Assembly: GCA_040882225.1 (NCBI GenBank) | Contig: JBBEBR010000013.1 | Coordinates: 19,476 to 83,475 of the forward strand | Length of the DNA: 64,000 nucleotides | Reading direction: 5' to 3' | From: Gracilimonas sp040882225 | Lineage (GTDB): Bacteria; Bacteroidota; Rhodothermia; Balneolales; Balneolaceae | Shown: piece by piece, positions 7,933 to 16,797 of the stretch | Position numbering within the stretch: position 1 is the stretch's first letter | How the letters are laid out: each line of letters opens with the position of its first letter | The notes under the pieces: model-generated | The model's input: only the letters and a program-made list of their open reading frames with translations | What the model was told of the DNA's origin: nothing | Databases searched by the model: none | Position numbers and translations under genes: made by a program

Positions 7933-9198
7933 ATGCCTCAAACTAAACCAACATCTACAGTTACCGTTGAAAATATCGCTAAAGCCGCAAGGGTTTTAGA
8001 AGGTGTAGCGACAAGAACTCCGTTGATGTTCAATCCACAGCTCTCGGAAAAAATTGGAGCTGATGTTTGGCTGAAGCGGGAAGATTTACAGATGGTCCGT
8101 TCTTATAAGATCAGAGGCGCGTATCATAAGATTCAGAGTCTTACTGATGATGAATTGATAAACGGAATTGTATGCGCCAGTGCGGGAAATCATGCTCAGG
8201 GAGTTGCTTTTGCATGTAACAAGAAGGAAATAAAAGGAACGATTTTTATGCCTTCACCTACTCCCGCACAAAAAGTAAAACAGGTGAAAATGTTTGGGAA
8301 ACAATATGTGGATGTGATTCTCGCCGGTGATACTTTTGATGATGCGTTTGAGGAAGCCATCGAGTTTTGCAGCCAACAAAAAGCCGCATTCATTCCTCCT
8401 TTTGATGATCATAAAATAATTGAAGGACAGGGAACCGTCGGTAAAGAGATTCTTGAGGATATTGAAAAACCGATAGATTACCTGATTGTTCCAATTGGCG
8501 GCGGGGGACTTGCCGCTGGAATCGGGTCTTATTTTAAAGCTCTTTCACCATCAACTAAGATTATCGGAGTAGAACCGGAAGGTGCTCCAGCAATGAAAAA
8601 GTCGCTGGAAAAAGGCCAAATCATCACTCTCAAAAAAATAGACAAGTTCGTTGATGGCGCCGCTGTTAAAAAGGTGGGGAAATTCACGTTTGAAATCTGC
8701 AAAGAAGTGCTTGAAAAAGTTATAACTGTTCCTGAGGGTAAAATTTGCAGCACAATCCTTCAGCTGTATAATGAGCAGGCGATAGTCGTAGAACCCGCTG
8801 GCGCGTTATCCGTTGCCGCACTCGATTCTCTAAAAGATGAGCTCGAAGGTAAAAATGTGGTTTGCGTACTTAGTGGAAGCAACAATGACATTACCCGAAT
8901 GGCTGAGATTAAAGAGCGATCTCTTCTTTATGAAGGCTTGAAGCACTATTTTATTATCGATTTTCCGCAGCGGGCGGGTGCTTTGCGTGAATTTCTGAAT
9001 GACGTTCTTGCGCCGGAAAATGATATTTCACACTTCGAATATTCCCGAAAAACTACTCGCGAACAAGGCCCTGCTTTGATCGGAATTGAGATTGAATCCA
9101 GAGAAGATTTTGAGCCGCTGATAAAAAGAATGGAAGTAAAAAACATTCAGTACGAATACGTAAATAACCAGCCACACCTGTTTCGGTTTTTGATTTGA
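7933..9198 (+). CDS. ilvA: Threonine dehydratase (biosynthetic)
   Basis: PLP enzyme that deaminates threonine to 2-oxobutanoate, the entry step to isoleucine. I start it at ATG 7933 (MPQTKPTSTV), giving 421 residues, the size of the single-ACT-like IlvA form. The frame is open from ATG 7825, but those 36 extra codons cover simple repeat sequence and match nothing in the family. Lys59 in RSYKIRGAYH is the Schiff-base lysine, the glycine loop IGGGGLAAGI binds the PLP phosphate, and a C-terminal ACT-like regulatory domain follows (about residues 325-421). It ends the ilvDBNCA group and is probably feedback-regulated by isoleucine. Confidence 0.94.
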   Translation: MPQTKPTSTVTVENIAKAARVLEGVATRTPLMFNPQLSEKIGADVWLKREDLQMVRSYKIRGAYHKIQSLTDDELINGIVCASAGNHAQGVAFACNKKEIKGTIFMPSPTPAQKVKQVKMFGKQYVDVILAGDTFDDAFEEAIEFCSQQKAAFIPPFDDHKIIEGQGTVGKEILEDIEKPIDYLIVPIGGGGLAAGIGSYFKALSPSTKIIGVEPEGAPAMKKSLEKGQIITLKKIDKFVDGAAVKKVGKFTFEICKEVLEKVITVPEGKICSTILQLYNEQAIVVEPAGALSVAALDSLKDELEGKNVVCVLSGSNNDITRMAEIKERSLLYEGLKHYFIIDFPQRAGALREFLNDVLAPENDISHFEYSRKTTREQGPALIGIEIESREDFEPLIKRMEVKNIQYEYVNNQPHLFRFLI

Positions 9199-9304
9199 TT
9201 CAGAGTATTTAGTCGAGTTTTTCAACAGCACTAAAGTTGGAATTTGATGTGTGAAATTTGGAGATTCTCCTTCTTCAACTTCCATTACATTCTTAACCAA
9301 TTCT

Positions 9305-10453
9305 ATGGATTGCAAAAAAGCTGATTTCCAACTTGATGATTCTATCACTTACCTAAATTGCGCATATATGTCGCCGCTTTTAACCTCCGTTGAGGAAGCG
9401 GGAGTTCGCGGTATCAAACAAAAAAGAGATCCTTTCAAGATACCGCCGGAAGATTTTTTCGGGGAAACAGAATTATTGAGGCACGAGTATTCGAGGCTTA
9501 TTAATGCCCAGGATCCAAAGCGGATTGTCGTGATTCCGTCTGTTTCTTATGGGATGGCAAATGTGGCGAAAAATCTTCCGCTTTCAAGTGGAGACAAAAT
9601 AATCGTTGCCGGCGAACAATTTCCCAGTAATGTATATCCGTGGAGATCACTCGAAAAGAATAAAGGCGCTAAAGTTGTAACCGTTTCTCCTCCCACCCTA
9701 AATAATGATCGCGGTAAAAAGTGGAATGAGTTGATTCTTGACGCCATCGATGCTAAAACAAAATTGGTGGCAATTGGGAATGTTCATTGGGCTGACGGCA
9801 CCTTATTTGATTTAAAAGCCATCCGAAAAAGAACCCGGGAAGTTGGTGCCTGGCTGGTGATCGATGGAACGCAATCGGTAGGTGCTCTTCCTTTTGATGT
9901 ACAGGAAGTTGAACCTGATGCACTCATTTGCGCCGGTTATAAATGGCTGATGGGCCCTTACAGTATCGGACTTGCTTATTATGGCCCTGCTTTGGATGGC
10001 GGAAATCCTGTTGAAGAAAACTGGATAAATCGCAACGAGAGCGAGAATTTTTCTAATCTTGTTAACTACAATGATGATTATCATGCCGGAGCTTTAAGAT
10101 ATGAGGTTGGTGAACACAGCAATTTCATTTTAGTGCCAATGATGATTACGGCGGTGCAGCAACTGAATGATTGGGGAATTAAAAACATTCAGGATTACTG
10201 CAGAAAGATTACAGCCGATCCGCTGATGAAACTCAAAGATGCTGGTTTCAAAATTGAAGATGATCATTTTCGGGCTTCACATCTTTTTGGAATTCGATTA
10301 GGAGAACTTCACCAAATGGAAAAGATAAAAAAGGAACTCGCAGAACAGAATATCCTGGTTTCTTACCGGGGAGATTCCATTCGGGTTTCTCCTAATGTCT
10401 ACAATACTGCAACAGAGATTGAGAAGCTTCAGGAAGTGCTTTCTTCACAATAA
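9305..10453 (+). CDS. Class V aminotransferase / cysteine-desulfurase-like PLP enzyme
   Basis: Fold-type I PLP protein of the SufS/NifS-like class V family, 382 residues from ATG 9305. The frame is open from ATG 9251, but the family core begins at FQLDDSITYLNCAYMSPL. Lys213 in CAGYKWLMGPYS is the PLP lysine and VIDGTQSVGALPFDV carries the cofactor Asp and Gln. I do not see the conserved C-terminal Cys loop of true cysteine desulfurases, so a transaminase, lyase or isopenicillin-epimerase-like role is as likely. It lies 106 bp after ilvA and 15 bp before purU; the substrate is unknown. Confidence 0.82.
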   Translation: MDCKKADFQLDDSITYLNCAYMSPLLTSVEEAGVRGIKQKRDPFKIPPEDFFGETELLRHEYSRLINAQDPKRIVVIPSVSYGMANVAKNLPLSSGDKIIVAGEQFPSNVYPWRSLEKNKGAKVVTVSPPTLNNDRGKKWNELILDAIDAKTKLVAIGNVHWADGTLFDLKAIRKRTREVGAWLVIDGTQSVGALPFDVQEVEPDALICAGYKWLMGPYSIGLAYYGPALDGGNPVEENWINRNESENFSNLVNYNDDYHAGALRYEVGEHSNFILVPMMITAVQQLNDWGIKNIQDYCRKITADPLMKLKDAGFKIEDDHFRASHLFGIRLGELHQMEKIKKELAEQNILVSYRGDSIRVSPNVYNTATEIEKLQEVLSSQ

Positions 10454-10468
10454 AACCCAAATTATTAA

Positions 10469-11314
10469 ATGAATCATATTCACTCTAACACGCTCCTTAT
10501 CGATTGTGAAGACGCTAAGGGGTTGGTGTATAAGATCACAGACATCATCTACAACAACGACCTTAACATTGTAGAAAATCAGGAATTTGTTGAGCATGAG
10601 AGCAAGCATTTTTTCATGCGAACTGAAGTTCAGGGAGATTTGAATGAAGAAAAAATTCTTTCTGAATTAAGAGCTGTTCTCCCTAAAACTTCTAATATCA
10701 GGCTTCGAAGCAAAGAAAAAAAGAAGGTGGTAATTCTGGCTACCAAAGAGCATCACGTTCTTGGAGATTTGTTGATCCGGAATGAATTCGATGAAATTCG
10801 CTCGGATGTTTTGGCCGTGATTAGTAATCACGAAGTGCTAAAACCATTTGTACAAAAATTTGATATTCCCTTTCATTTTATCACACATGAAAATAAAAGC
10901 AGGAAAGACCATGAATCTGAAATATTGGAAAAACTGTCGGCTTATGATCCTGATTACCTGTTGCTGGCAAAATATATGCGCATCTTAAATCCTGATTTCA
11001 TTGAGGCTTACAAAAATAGAATTATCAATATTCATCATTCTTTTTTACCCGCATTTATTGGAGCTCGCCCATATCAACAAGCTTATGACCGGGCGGTAAA
11101 AATTATCGGGGCAACGGCGCATTACGTCACAAGCAGCCTTGATGAAGGACCGATTATTTACCAAAGCACAACCCGTGTAGACCATCGCTACGATGTACAA
11201 AGTATGACACAAGCTGGCCGGGAAATTGAGAGTCAGGTTATGGCTGAAGCGGCCAAATTAGTGCTCGACGATAAAGTATTTATCCATGGAAATAAGACGA
11301 TAGTTTTGGATTGA
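10469..11314 (+). CDS. purU: Formyltetrahydrofolate deformylase
   Basis: A 281-residue enzyme that hydrolyses 10-formyl-THF to formate and THF. An N-terminal ACT domain (residues 8-80, LIDCEDAKGLVYKITDII) senses ligands, commonly glycine and methionine. The C-terminal formyltransferase-like domain has Asn187 and His189 in NIHHSFLPAF and Asp225 in LDEGPII, the catalytic triad shared with PurN. It follows the PLP enzyme by 15 bp and touches the mnmD frame, so they probably share a transcript. Confidence 0.95.
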   Translation: MNHIHSNTLLIDCEDAKGLVYKITDIIYNNDLNIVENQEFVEHESKHFFMRTEVQGDLNEEKILSELRAVLPKTSNIRLRSKEKKKVVILATKEHHVLGDLLIRNEFDEIRSDVLAVISNHEVLKPFVQKFDIPFHFITHENKSRKDHESEILEKLSAYDPDYLLLAKYMRILNPDFIEAYKNRIINIHHSFLPAFIGARPYQQAYDRAVKIIGATAHYVTSSLDEGPIIYQSTTRVDHRYDVQSMTQAGREIESQVMAEAAKLVLDDKVFIHGNKTIVLD

Positions 11315-11334
11315 CTGATGAGACATATCATCCC

Positions 11335-12099
11335 ATGAATAATAAGCTATATACTTCTAAAGATGGTTCTACCACAATCTTCAATGCTGAAATTAATCAG
11401 TATTATCATAATCCGAACGGAGCTGTAAGTGAGAGCCTGCATATCTTTTTTGGGGTTTCCGGATTGATTGATTTTTTAGAGTCTGCAAAATCTTTAACGA
11501 TACTTGAAGTTGGTTTTGGAACTGGATTGAACTTCCTGTTGCTGCTCGATTTATACCAAAAGCGAGAGCTTAATTTTCCGGTCAGGTTTTTTTCAATTGA
11601 AGCATTTCCGTTGGAACAAGAAACGGCAAAGAAACTTGATTTCACCGGGCATCTTCAAAATCCCGAATTGAATAAACTTCTTCCCAAGATATTCTCTGAA
11701 TTAGAGTCGGGATATAATCACATCAAACCAATTGAACATTTGGATGTGGAACTGCATTTGTTCTTTGGAAATTTTGCGGATTTCACTATCCAAAATCTTC
11801 ACGCCGATTTTATTTTCCACGATCCGTTTTCACCTGAAGTCAATAAAGAGCTCTGGACTGCGGAAACCTTTATAAAGCTCAAAAATTATTCAAGCGAAAA
11901 TGCAGTTTTGGCTACTTATTGTTCGGCTTCAAAAGCGAGAGCTGCAATGGCGGCAAGCGGCTGGTTTGTAGCCCGTGCGCCCGGAACTTTAGGAAAAAGA
12001 GAAATGACGCTTGCCTCTCTTGATGAAACCAAATTATTAGAATTCAAGCGAGTTAACGAACAAAAATTAGCTGAAAGGTACCGAGAAGGAGATTTTTAG
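11335..12099 (+). CDS. mnmD: tRNA U34 mnm5s2U methyltransferase, stand-alone MnmC(m)-type
   Basis: SAM methyltransferase of the DUF752/MnmC N-domain type without the FAD oxidoreductase half of enterobacterial MnmC, here 254 residues from ATG 11335. It would methylate 5-aminomethyl-2-thiouridine at tRNA wobble position 34. The SAM motif is EVGFGTGLN (residues 58-66) and the DPFSPEVNKELW segment matches the family's DAFSP..W motif. A TTG at 11311 overlapping the purU stop would add eight residues; I prefer the ATG. The exact substrate is inferred from family. Confidence 0.86.
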   Translation: MNNKLYTSKDGSTTIFNAEINQYYHNPNGAVSESLHIFFGVSGLIDFLESAKSLTILEVGFGTGLNFLLLLDLYQKRELNFPVRFFSIEAFPLEQETAKKLDFTGHLQNPELNKLLPKIFSELESGYNHIKPIEHLDVELHLFFGNFADFTIQNLHADFIFHDPFSPEVNKELWTAETFIKLKNYSSENAVLATYCSASKARAAMAASGWFVARAPGTLGKREMTLASLDETKLLEFKRVNEQKLAERYREGDF

Positions 12100-12167
12100 T
12101 TATTGATTATTTGAGAATTTGCCTTTGTCTGTTTTCATTCCTTTGAAAATCAAAAATTGCAGCCGGT

Positions 12168-13292
12168 TTAGGTAAAGAGGTTAATATATTCTTTAAATAA
12201 ATAGATACGTCCGCGTTTGGCTCCAGTCATTTCATGCAGAATTCCTACACGTTCCATCTCCCCGATTAATGTATAAACACTCGGCTTGGTTAAGCCTGTT
12301 ACCTTTTTTACATCCTCTGCAACTACCACCGGATTTTCATACAAAGCCTGCACTACTTTCTGTGCATTAACCGCACGTCCGCTCAGGCTTTGGATTCGCT
12401 CATCTACATCTCTCTGAAGCTGCAGGATGCGGTCGAAGGTTTCTACCCCGCTTTTAGCTGTTTCAATTATTCCGGTCAGGAAAAATTTAAACCAACGGGA
12501 GATATCATTGTCACGGCGTACCAATGTTAAATTTCCATAGTAGTCAGCACGATTTTTCTCTAAAAAATCGGATAGATAAAGCACAGGTTTTTTCAGGATT
12601 TCTTTTTCAACCAGGAAGAGAGTAATCATTAATCGCCCTACCCTGCCATTTCCGTCTAAAAAAGGATGAATGGTTTCAAACTGATAGTGTATAAGAGCTA
12701 TACGAAGCAACTCCGGGAAATGCAGCTCCTTGTTATGAGCAAAATTTTCAAGGTCCCCCATTAACTCCTCAATAGTATTGTGAATGGGTGGGACAAAAGT
12801 TGCTGTATCAATATTTGCTCCGCCAATCCAGTTTTGGCTAAGCCTGAATTCACCGGGTTGTTTATGAGCGCCGCGTGCACCCTGCAACAAAATGCGATGG
12901 GTTTCCTTAATTAAACGTGTGGAAAAAGGAAGCTCCTCTAAATGGCCAATAGCCGCATTCATAGCCTCTGTATAATTTCTGACTTCCTTCCAGTCGTCTC
13001 TTTTCTCAACCGGAACATCTTCTTCGTCAAGCAGCGCTTCTTCAATATTTGTTTGTGTCCCCTCAATTTTGCTACTCTGCGTGGCCTCTTTAAAAACGTG
13101 CATATTAATGAACAAATTAATATTTGGGATGCATTCAGAATACATATCAAGCCTACCAAGATGTCTGTCTGCTTTTCCCAAAAGCTCAAGCACCTCCATA
13201 TCTTCAATCATCCATGTCCGGTTTAATTTTTCCGGCTGAAAGCTTTTATAGCTTCCCTGATTTATGAGTTTACCTGAATCAAATGATTTCAT
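12168..13292 (-). CDS. Fic-family AMP-transferase with N-terminal inhibitory motif and winged-helix tail
   Basis: A 374-residue Fic protein. The motif HPFLDGNGRVGR (residues 209-220) is a full HPFx(D/E)GN(G/K)R catalytic loop, so adenylylation activity is predicted. Ser73-x3-Glu77-Gly78 (SSKIEG) is the class II N-terminal autoinhibitory motif whose Glu blocks the ATP gamma-phosphate site. The last ~90 residues (VVAEDVKKVTGLTKPSVYTLIGEMERVGIL) form a winged helix, suggesting DNA binding. It is a solitary gene, and paired inverted repeats lie directly upstream. The target protein is unknown; this architecture is common in Bacteroidota. Confidence 0.93.
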   Translation of the reverse strand: MKSFDSGKLINQGSYKSFQPEKLNRTWMIEDMEVLELLGKADRHLGRLDMYSECIPNINLFINMHVFKEATQSSKIEGTQTNIEEALLDEEDVPVEKRDDWKEVRNYTEAMNAAIGHLEELPFSTRLIKETHRILLQGARGAHKQPGEFRLSQNWIGGANIDTATFVPPIHNTIEELMGDLENFAHNKELHFPELLRIALIHYQFETIHPFLDGNGRVGRLMITLFLVEKEILKKPVLYLSDFLEKNRADYYGNLTLVRRDNDISRWFKFFLTGIIETAKSGVETFDRILQLQRDVDERIQSLSGRAVNAQKVVQALYENPVVVAEDVKKVTGLTKPSVYTLIGEMERVGILHEMTGAKRGRIYLFKEYINLFT

Positions 13293-13307
13293 GGTTCTTT
13301 TGTACCC

Positions 13308-13381
13308 TTAGTTAAATTTATTCGAAATAATTTAACTAATGATTTTCACTAATTAAAATTTTGCTGTTTTTTTTAATTAGT
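13308..13381 (-). promoter_or_regulatory. Paired inverted repeats upstream of fic (candidate operator)
   Basis: Two perfect 11-bp inverted repeats with a shared TTAGT/ACTAA core. TTAGTTAAATT (13308-13318) faces AATTTAACTAA (13329-13339), and ACTAATTAAAA (13348-13358) faces TTTTAATTAGT (13371-13381). Their centres are 41 bp apart, close to four helical turns, and lie 31 and 72 bp upstream of the fic start codon. This is the position of a promoter operator, and Fic itself has a winged-helix tail, so autoregulation is plausible. Confidence 0.6.
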
Positions 13382-13486
13382 AAAATTGCTGATTAAGATT
13401 TTCGCTGATTTCTTTACCAACAGAATGTCTTTATCCCGCGTGGGGAATGAAAGTGGATAAATTCTAAAATGAGTATGATCTAATCG

Positions 13487-13516
13487 TTTCTTCCAAAGGA
13501 ATGCCTTTGGAAGAGA
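13487..13516. repeat. Hairpin palindrome in the fic-ettA gap
   Basis: CTTCCAAAGG (13490-13499) and CCTTTGGAAG (13504-13513) form a perfect 10-bp stem around AATG, extended slightly outward. No T tract follows on either strand, so it is more likely a REP-like palindrome than a terminator. The rest of the 313-bp gap between fic and ettA (13382-13486 and 13517-13605) shows no gene. Confidence 0.5.
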
Positions 13517-13605
13517 TGACAAAGGCGATGCAGTATATTATTTTCCTTCGCAGATTTATTTTAACTGAACAGGAATGTTTAGAATCTATAATTTTGAATT
13601 TCTTT

Positions 13606-15276
13606 TTACCGTTTTAGCTTTTTGTATTTGATTCTGTGCGGTTGGTCGTCGGTGATTCCAAGCCGGCGTTTTCGGCTTTCTTCATACTCTTGATAATTTC
13701 CCTCAAACCAGTAAACCTGACTATCTCCCTCAAAAGCCAGAATGTGTGTTGCAACGCGATCTAAAAACCACCTGTCGTGAGAAATAACCACCACACAACC
13801 AGCGAATTTTAGCAAGGCTTCTTCAAGTGCTCTCAGCGTGTTTACATCCAGGTCATTTGTAGGCTCATCAAGGAGTAAAACATTTGCGCCTTCTTTTAGC
13901 ATCTTCGCAAGGTGAACGCGATTTCTTTCCCCACCAGAAAGCTCCGTTACTTTCTTTTGCTGATCACTCCCACTAAAATTAAAACGTGCTACATAAGCTC
14001 GTGAATTAACTTCACGGTTTCCTAACTTTAAAACATCGTGGCCGTCTGAAATTTCCTGCCAAATTGTTTTCTCAGGATCAAGAGGGCGCTTTTGATCTAC
14101 ATAACCGAGTTTTACAGTGTCGCCAACAACTAAATTTCCATCATCGGGGTTCTCTTCTCCGGAAATCATCTTGAATAAAGTAGTTTTACCGGCGCCATTT
14201 GGCCCGATTATCCCAACTATTCCCCCGGGTGGTAAACTAAAATTCATATCCTCAACCAGCAAGCGGTCATCAAATCCTTTAGATACTTTTTCAGCAACAA
14301 TCACTTTATCACCTAATCTTGGCCCAGCAGGTATGAATATTTCCATATCCTCGCGTTGCTTCTGATTTTCTTCCGATAGCAAATCTTCATAAGCGCTAAT
14401 TCGAGCCTTACTTTTTGCACGACGGCCTTTTGGATTTTGCCGAATCCATTCGAGCTCTTGTTTAAGAGTTTTTTGACGGTTTGATTCCTGCTTTTCTTCC
14501 TGAGCCAACCGATCTGATTTTTGCTCAAGCCATGAGCTGTAATTTCCTTCAAATGGAATTCCTTCACCCCGGTCCAGTTCTAAAATCCAGCCAGCCACAT
14601 TGTCGAGGAAATAGCGATCGTGAGTTACGGCAATTACCGTTCCTTCGTATCTCGCCAAATGTTGTTCGAGCCAGCCTACCGATTCAGCATCCAAATGGTT
14701 TGTGGGTTCATCGAGCAAAAGTACATCAGGCTCTTTCAACAATAAACGGCAAAGAGCAACACGCCGGGCTTCTCCGCCCGAAAGCACACTCACCGGGGTT
14801 TCAGGTGCCGGGCACCGAAGCGCATCTAAGGCCTGTTCCAGTTTACTGTTGATATCCCAGGCATCGATATGATCTATTTTCTCCTGAAGTTTAGACTGCT
14901 TCTCAATCAGTTTCTCAAAATCCGCATCCGGGTCGCTAAAAGCTGCATTGATTTCCTCGTATTCATTGAGCAAATCCATAGTTCCCTGAACGCCCTCTTG
15001 AACAGTTTCCATTACCGTTTTATCGGGATCTAACTTCGGCTCTTGCGGCAGATATCCAAAAGTGATTCCCTTTTGAAAGCTTATGTCGCCCTGATAATTT
15101 TGATCTTCTCCGGCAATTATTTTGAGCAGTGTACTTTTACCTGACCCGTTCAATCCTAACACGCCAATTTTCGCACCATAAAAAAATGAAAGGTAGATAT
15201 TTTTTAAAACGGTGTTCTTGGGTTTATAGGTTTTACTAACCCCATTCATCGAAAAAATAATCTTATTGTCGCTCAA
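13606..15276 (-). CDS. ettA: Energy-dependent translational throttle protein EttA (ABC-F ATPase)
   Basis: Two ABC ATPase domains in one soluble chain. Walker A motifs are GLNGSGKST and GPNGAGKTT, signatures are LSGGEARRVAL and LSGGERNRVHL, and Walker B motifs are LLLDEPTNHLD and LLLDEPTNDLD. The N-terminal phrase LSFFYGAKIGVLGLNGSGKSTLL and the arm/linker layout match EttA, which gates ribosome elongation according to energy state. I choose TTG 15276 (then SDNKIIFSMNGVSKTYKP) because it aligns with the E. coli EttA N-terminus, gives 556 residues against about 555, and has AGAG upstream. The frame is open to ATG 15348 but the extra 24 residues match nothing. Confidence 0.93.
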   Translation of the reverse strand: MSDNKIIFSMNGVSKTYKPKNTVLKNIYLSFFYGAKIGVLGLNGSGKSTLLKIIAGEDQNYQGDISFQKGITFGYLPQEPKLDPDKTVMETVQEGVQGTMDLLNEYEEINAAFSDPDADFEKLIEKQSKLQEKIDHIDAWDINSKLEQALDALRCPAPETPVSVLSGGEARRVALCRLLLKEPDVLLLDEPTNHLDAESVGWLEQHLARYEGTVIAVTHDRYFLDNVAGWILELDRGEGIPFEGNYSSWLEQKSDRLAQEEKQESNRQKTLKQELEWIRQNPKGRRAKSKARISAYEDLLSEENQKQREDMEIFIPAGPRLGDKVIVAEKVSKGFDDRLLVEDMNFSLPPGGIVGIIGPNGAGKTTLFKMISGEENPDDGNLVVGDTVKLGYVDQKRPLDPEKTIWQEISDGHDVLKLGNREVNSRAYVARFNFSGSDQQKKVTELSGGERNRVHLAKMLKEGANVLLLDEPTNDLDVNTLRALEEALLKFAGCVVVISHDRWFLDRVATHILAFEGDSQVYWFEGNYQEYEESRKRRLGITDDQPHRIKYKKLKR

Positions 15277-15414
15277 GGAATCTCTTTTTTTAGATTTGAA
15301 TTCAAGAACAGAAAGGTACGAATGAATAGCGAGATTTTGAATGAACACAAAAAAAGAATTAGATAAGGCACGGAATAATAGGAGGAAAATCTACTGTCAC
15401 ATATAACATTGTAT

Positions 15415-15492
15415 AAAAAGACCTGTCAGGTTTCAAGATTGTCTAAGTTTATTCCATCTATCTCACTATAAAAACCTGACAGGTTTGACACG
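15415..15492. repeat. Pair of CCTGACAGG-type palindromic repeats
   Basis: A palindrome AAACCTGACAGGTTT (15472-15486, 7+1+7) and a near-copy ACCTGTCAGGTTT (15421-15433) lie 51 bp apart in the 162-bp gap between ettA and the metallopeptidase. Each is flanked by short A/T runs (AAAAAGACC, AAAAACC). This motif is a familiar dispersed intergenic palindrome of Bacteroidota genomes; no function is known to me. Confidence 0.6.
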
Positions 15493-15510
15493 GCAAGCTT
15501 TAATAGCTAA

Positions 15511-16222
15511 TCAATTTTTACCATTTAGCTTTTTCTTTATTTGGCGCCATTCGGGAAAAAATTGATCCATAAAATTATGAAAGCGTTTATTGTGAAGCCG
15601 TTCAAGAAGGTGTACCATTTCATGTACAACCACATACTCAAGGCAATCGGGAGATTTTTTGGCTAATTCCAGGTTTAGCCAAATCCGGCGATCACGGATA
15701 TTACAGGTTCCCCACCTGGTTTTCATCCGCTTCACCCCAAACTCTTTCACCGAAACGCCCATTGGATCTTCCCATTTACTGATGAGCTTTGAAATTTCTT
15801 TCTTAATCTCTGCGCGATACCATTCTTCTAAAACAGTAGCTCGTTTTTCTTTGGTGCTTTCCATTTCTTACATAAAGTTCAATGAACTCATCTTTCAAAA
15901 CAACACACGGCGAAGTCTTCTGCTCTATTACTTTAAGCTCATAATCTCTTCCCCAGAATGAGTGACTTTCTCCGGTTAAAAACTTTGGCTCCAGCTTAGC
16001 AGGTACTCTCTTAAAGTTTGCAAGGTGTTTTTGAATCCATGGTAATTTGCTTGCTACAAAATGTTCAATGGCGGAATTTCTGATATAGTAAGGCACTGAA
16101 ATCCGAACTTCCCTGTTTGCGGGATACACCCGGATATTCATATTCTTTATAGGTTTTCTGTGAACCTCAATCTCGATTCCAGAGATAGTGATTTGTGAGA
16201 TTTCCATTTTTCTACTTGCCAT
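15511..16222 (-). pseudogene. YgjP/DUF45-type zinc metallopeptidase, split by a frameshift
   Basis: Two overlapping minus-strand frames together make one YgjP-like (DUF45, M48-related) protein. The upstream frame (ATG 16222, MASRKMEISQITISGIE, reading to 15803) holds the N-terminal half, and the downstream frame (to 15511) holds KRMKTRWGTCN and the zinc motif HEMVHLLERLH (HExxH). The join falls near 15840-15870. Removing one A from the A5 run at about 15842-15847 would read ELYVRNGKHQRKRATVLEEW without interruption. So this is a single-base insertion in a homopolymer, a sequencing error, or less likely programmed frameshifting. If real, the catalytic half is separated and the protein is probably inactive. 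Confidence 0.8.
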
Positions 16223-16360
16223 AGCTGAAGGTACATGCGGGAAGCAATGAGGTGCAAGAGTAATTTGTTTTTTTGGGATTAAGGATGCTCCGTATCTGCA
16301 TTCAGTAATGAGAATTGCTATATTCACACGCAATCAAATTTCAAAACAATTCCTCCTCTC

Positions 16361-16723
16361 ATGGATTTAAAAATAACCGGACGTGTATCTAAAATTTTAC
16401 CTCTTCAATCTGGAACCGGCAAAAATGGTGAATGGAAAAAGCGCGATTTCATTCTGGAAACAGGCGGAAAATACCCAAAGCAGGTTTGCATCACACAATG
16501 GGGAGATAGTATAGATCAAAATCCTGTTCAGGAAGACGAGGATATCACTGCTCATATTGATGTCCAAAGCAGAGAATACAACGAAAAATGGTATACGGAT
16601 GTGAAGGCCTGGAAAATTGAAAAAGGTTCCGGTGAAGCTTCTCCCCCGCCTCCAAGTGCGCCGGGGCTCACCTATGATGATAATCAAGAGCTACCTGATT
16701 TAGATGAAGATTTGCCCTTTTAA
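16361..16723 (+). CDS. DUF3127 OB-fold-like protein with SSB-like acidic C-terminal tail
   Basis: A 120-residue soluble protein of the DUF3127 family, widespread in Bacteroidota. Residues 1-87 form a beta-rich, probably OB-like domain (MDLKITGRVSKILPLQSGTG). A Pro-rich linker (PPPPSAPG) follows, then an acidic tail ending DLDEDLPF. This layout of OB fold, flexible linker and acidic tip ending in Pro-Phe is that of bacterial SSB, whose tip recruits RecO, PriA, RecQ and exonuclease I. A DNA- or RNA-binding role is an inference. It is divergent from the frameshifted peptidase. Confidence 0.85.
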   Translation: MDLKITGRVSKILPLQSGTGKNGEWKKRDFILETGGKYPKQVCITQWGDSIDQNPVQEDEDITAHIDVQSREYNEKWYTDVKAWKIEKGSGEASPPPPSAPGLTYDDNQELPDLDEDLPF

Positions 16724-16797
16724 ATAAAATTTAAGTAGAATCTTAGCATTTTCTTGGTGGAAATCTCTTGATTAAATCATCCGCCGCATTATCTAAT

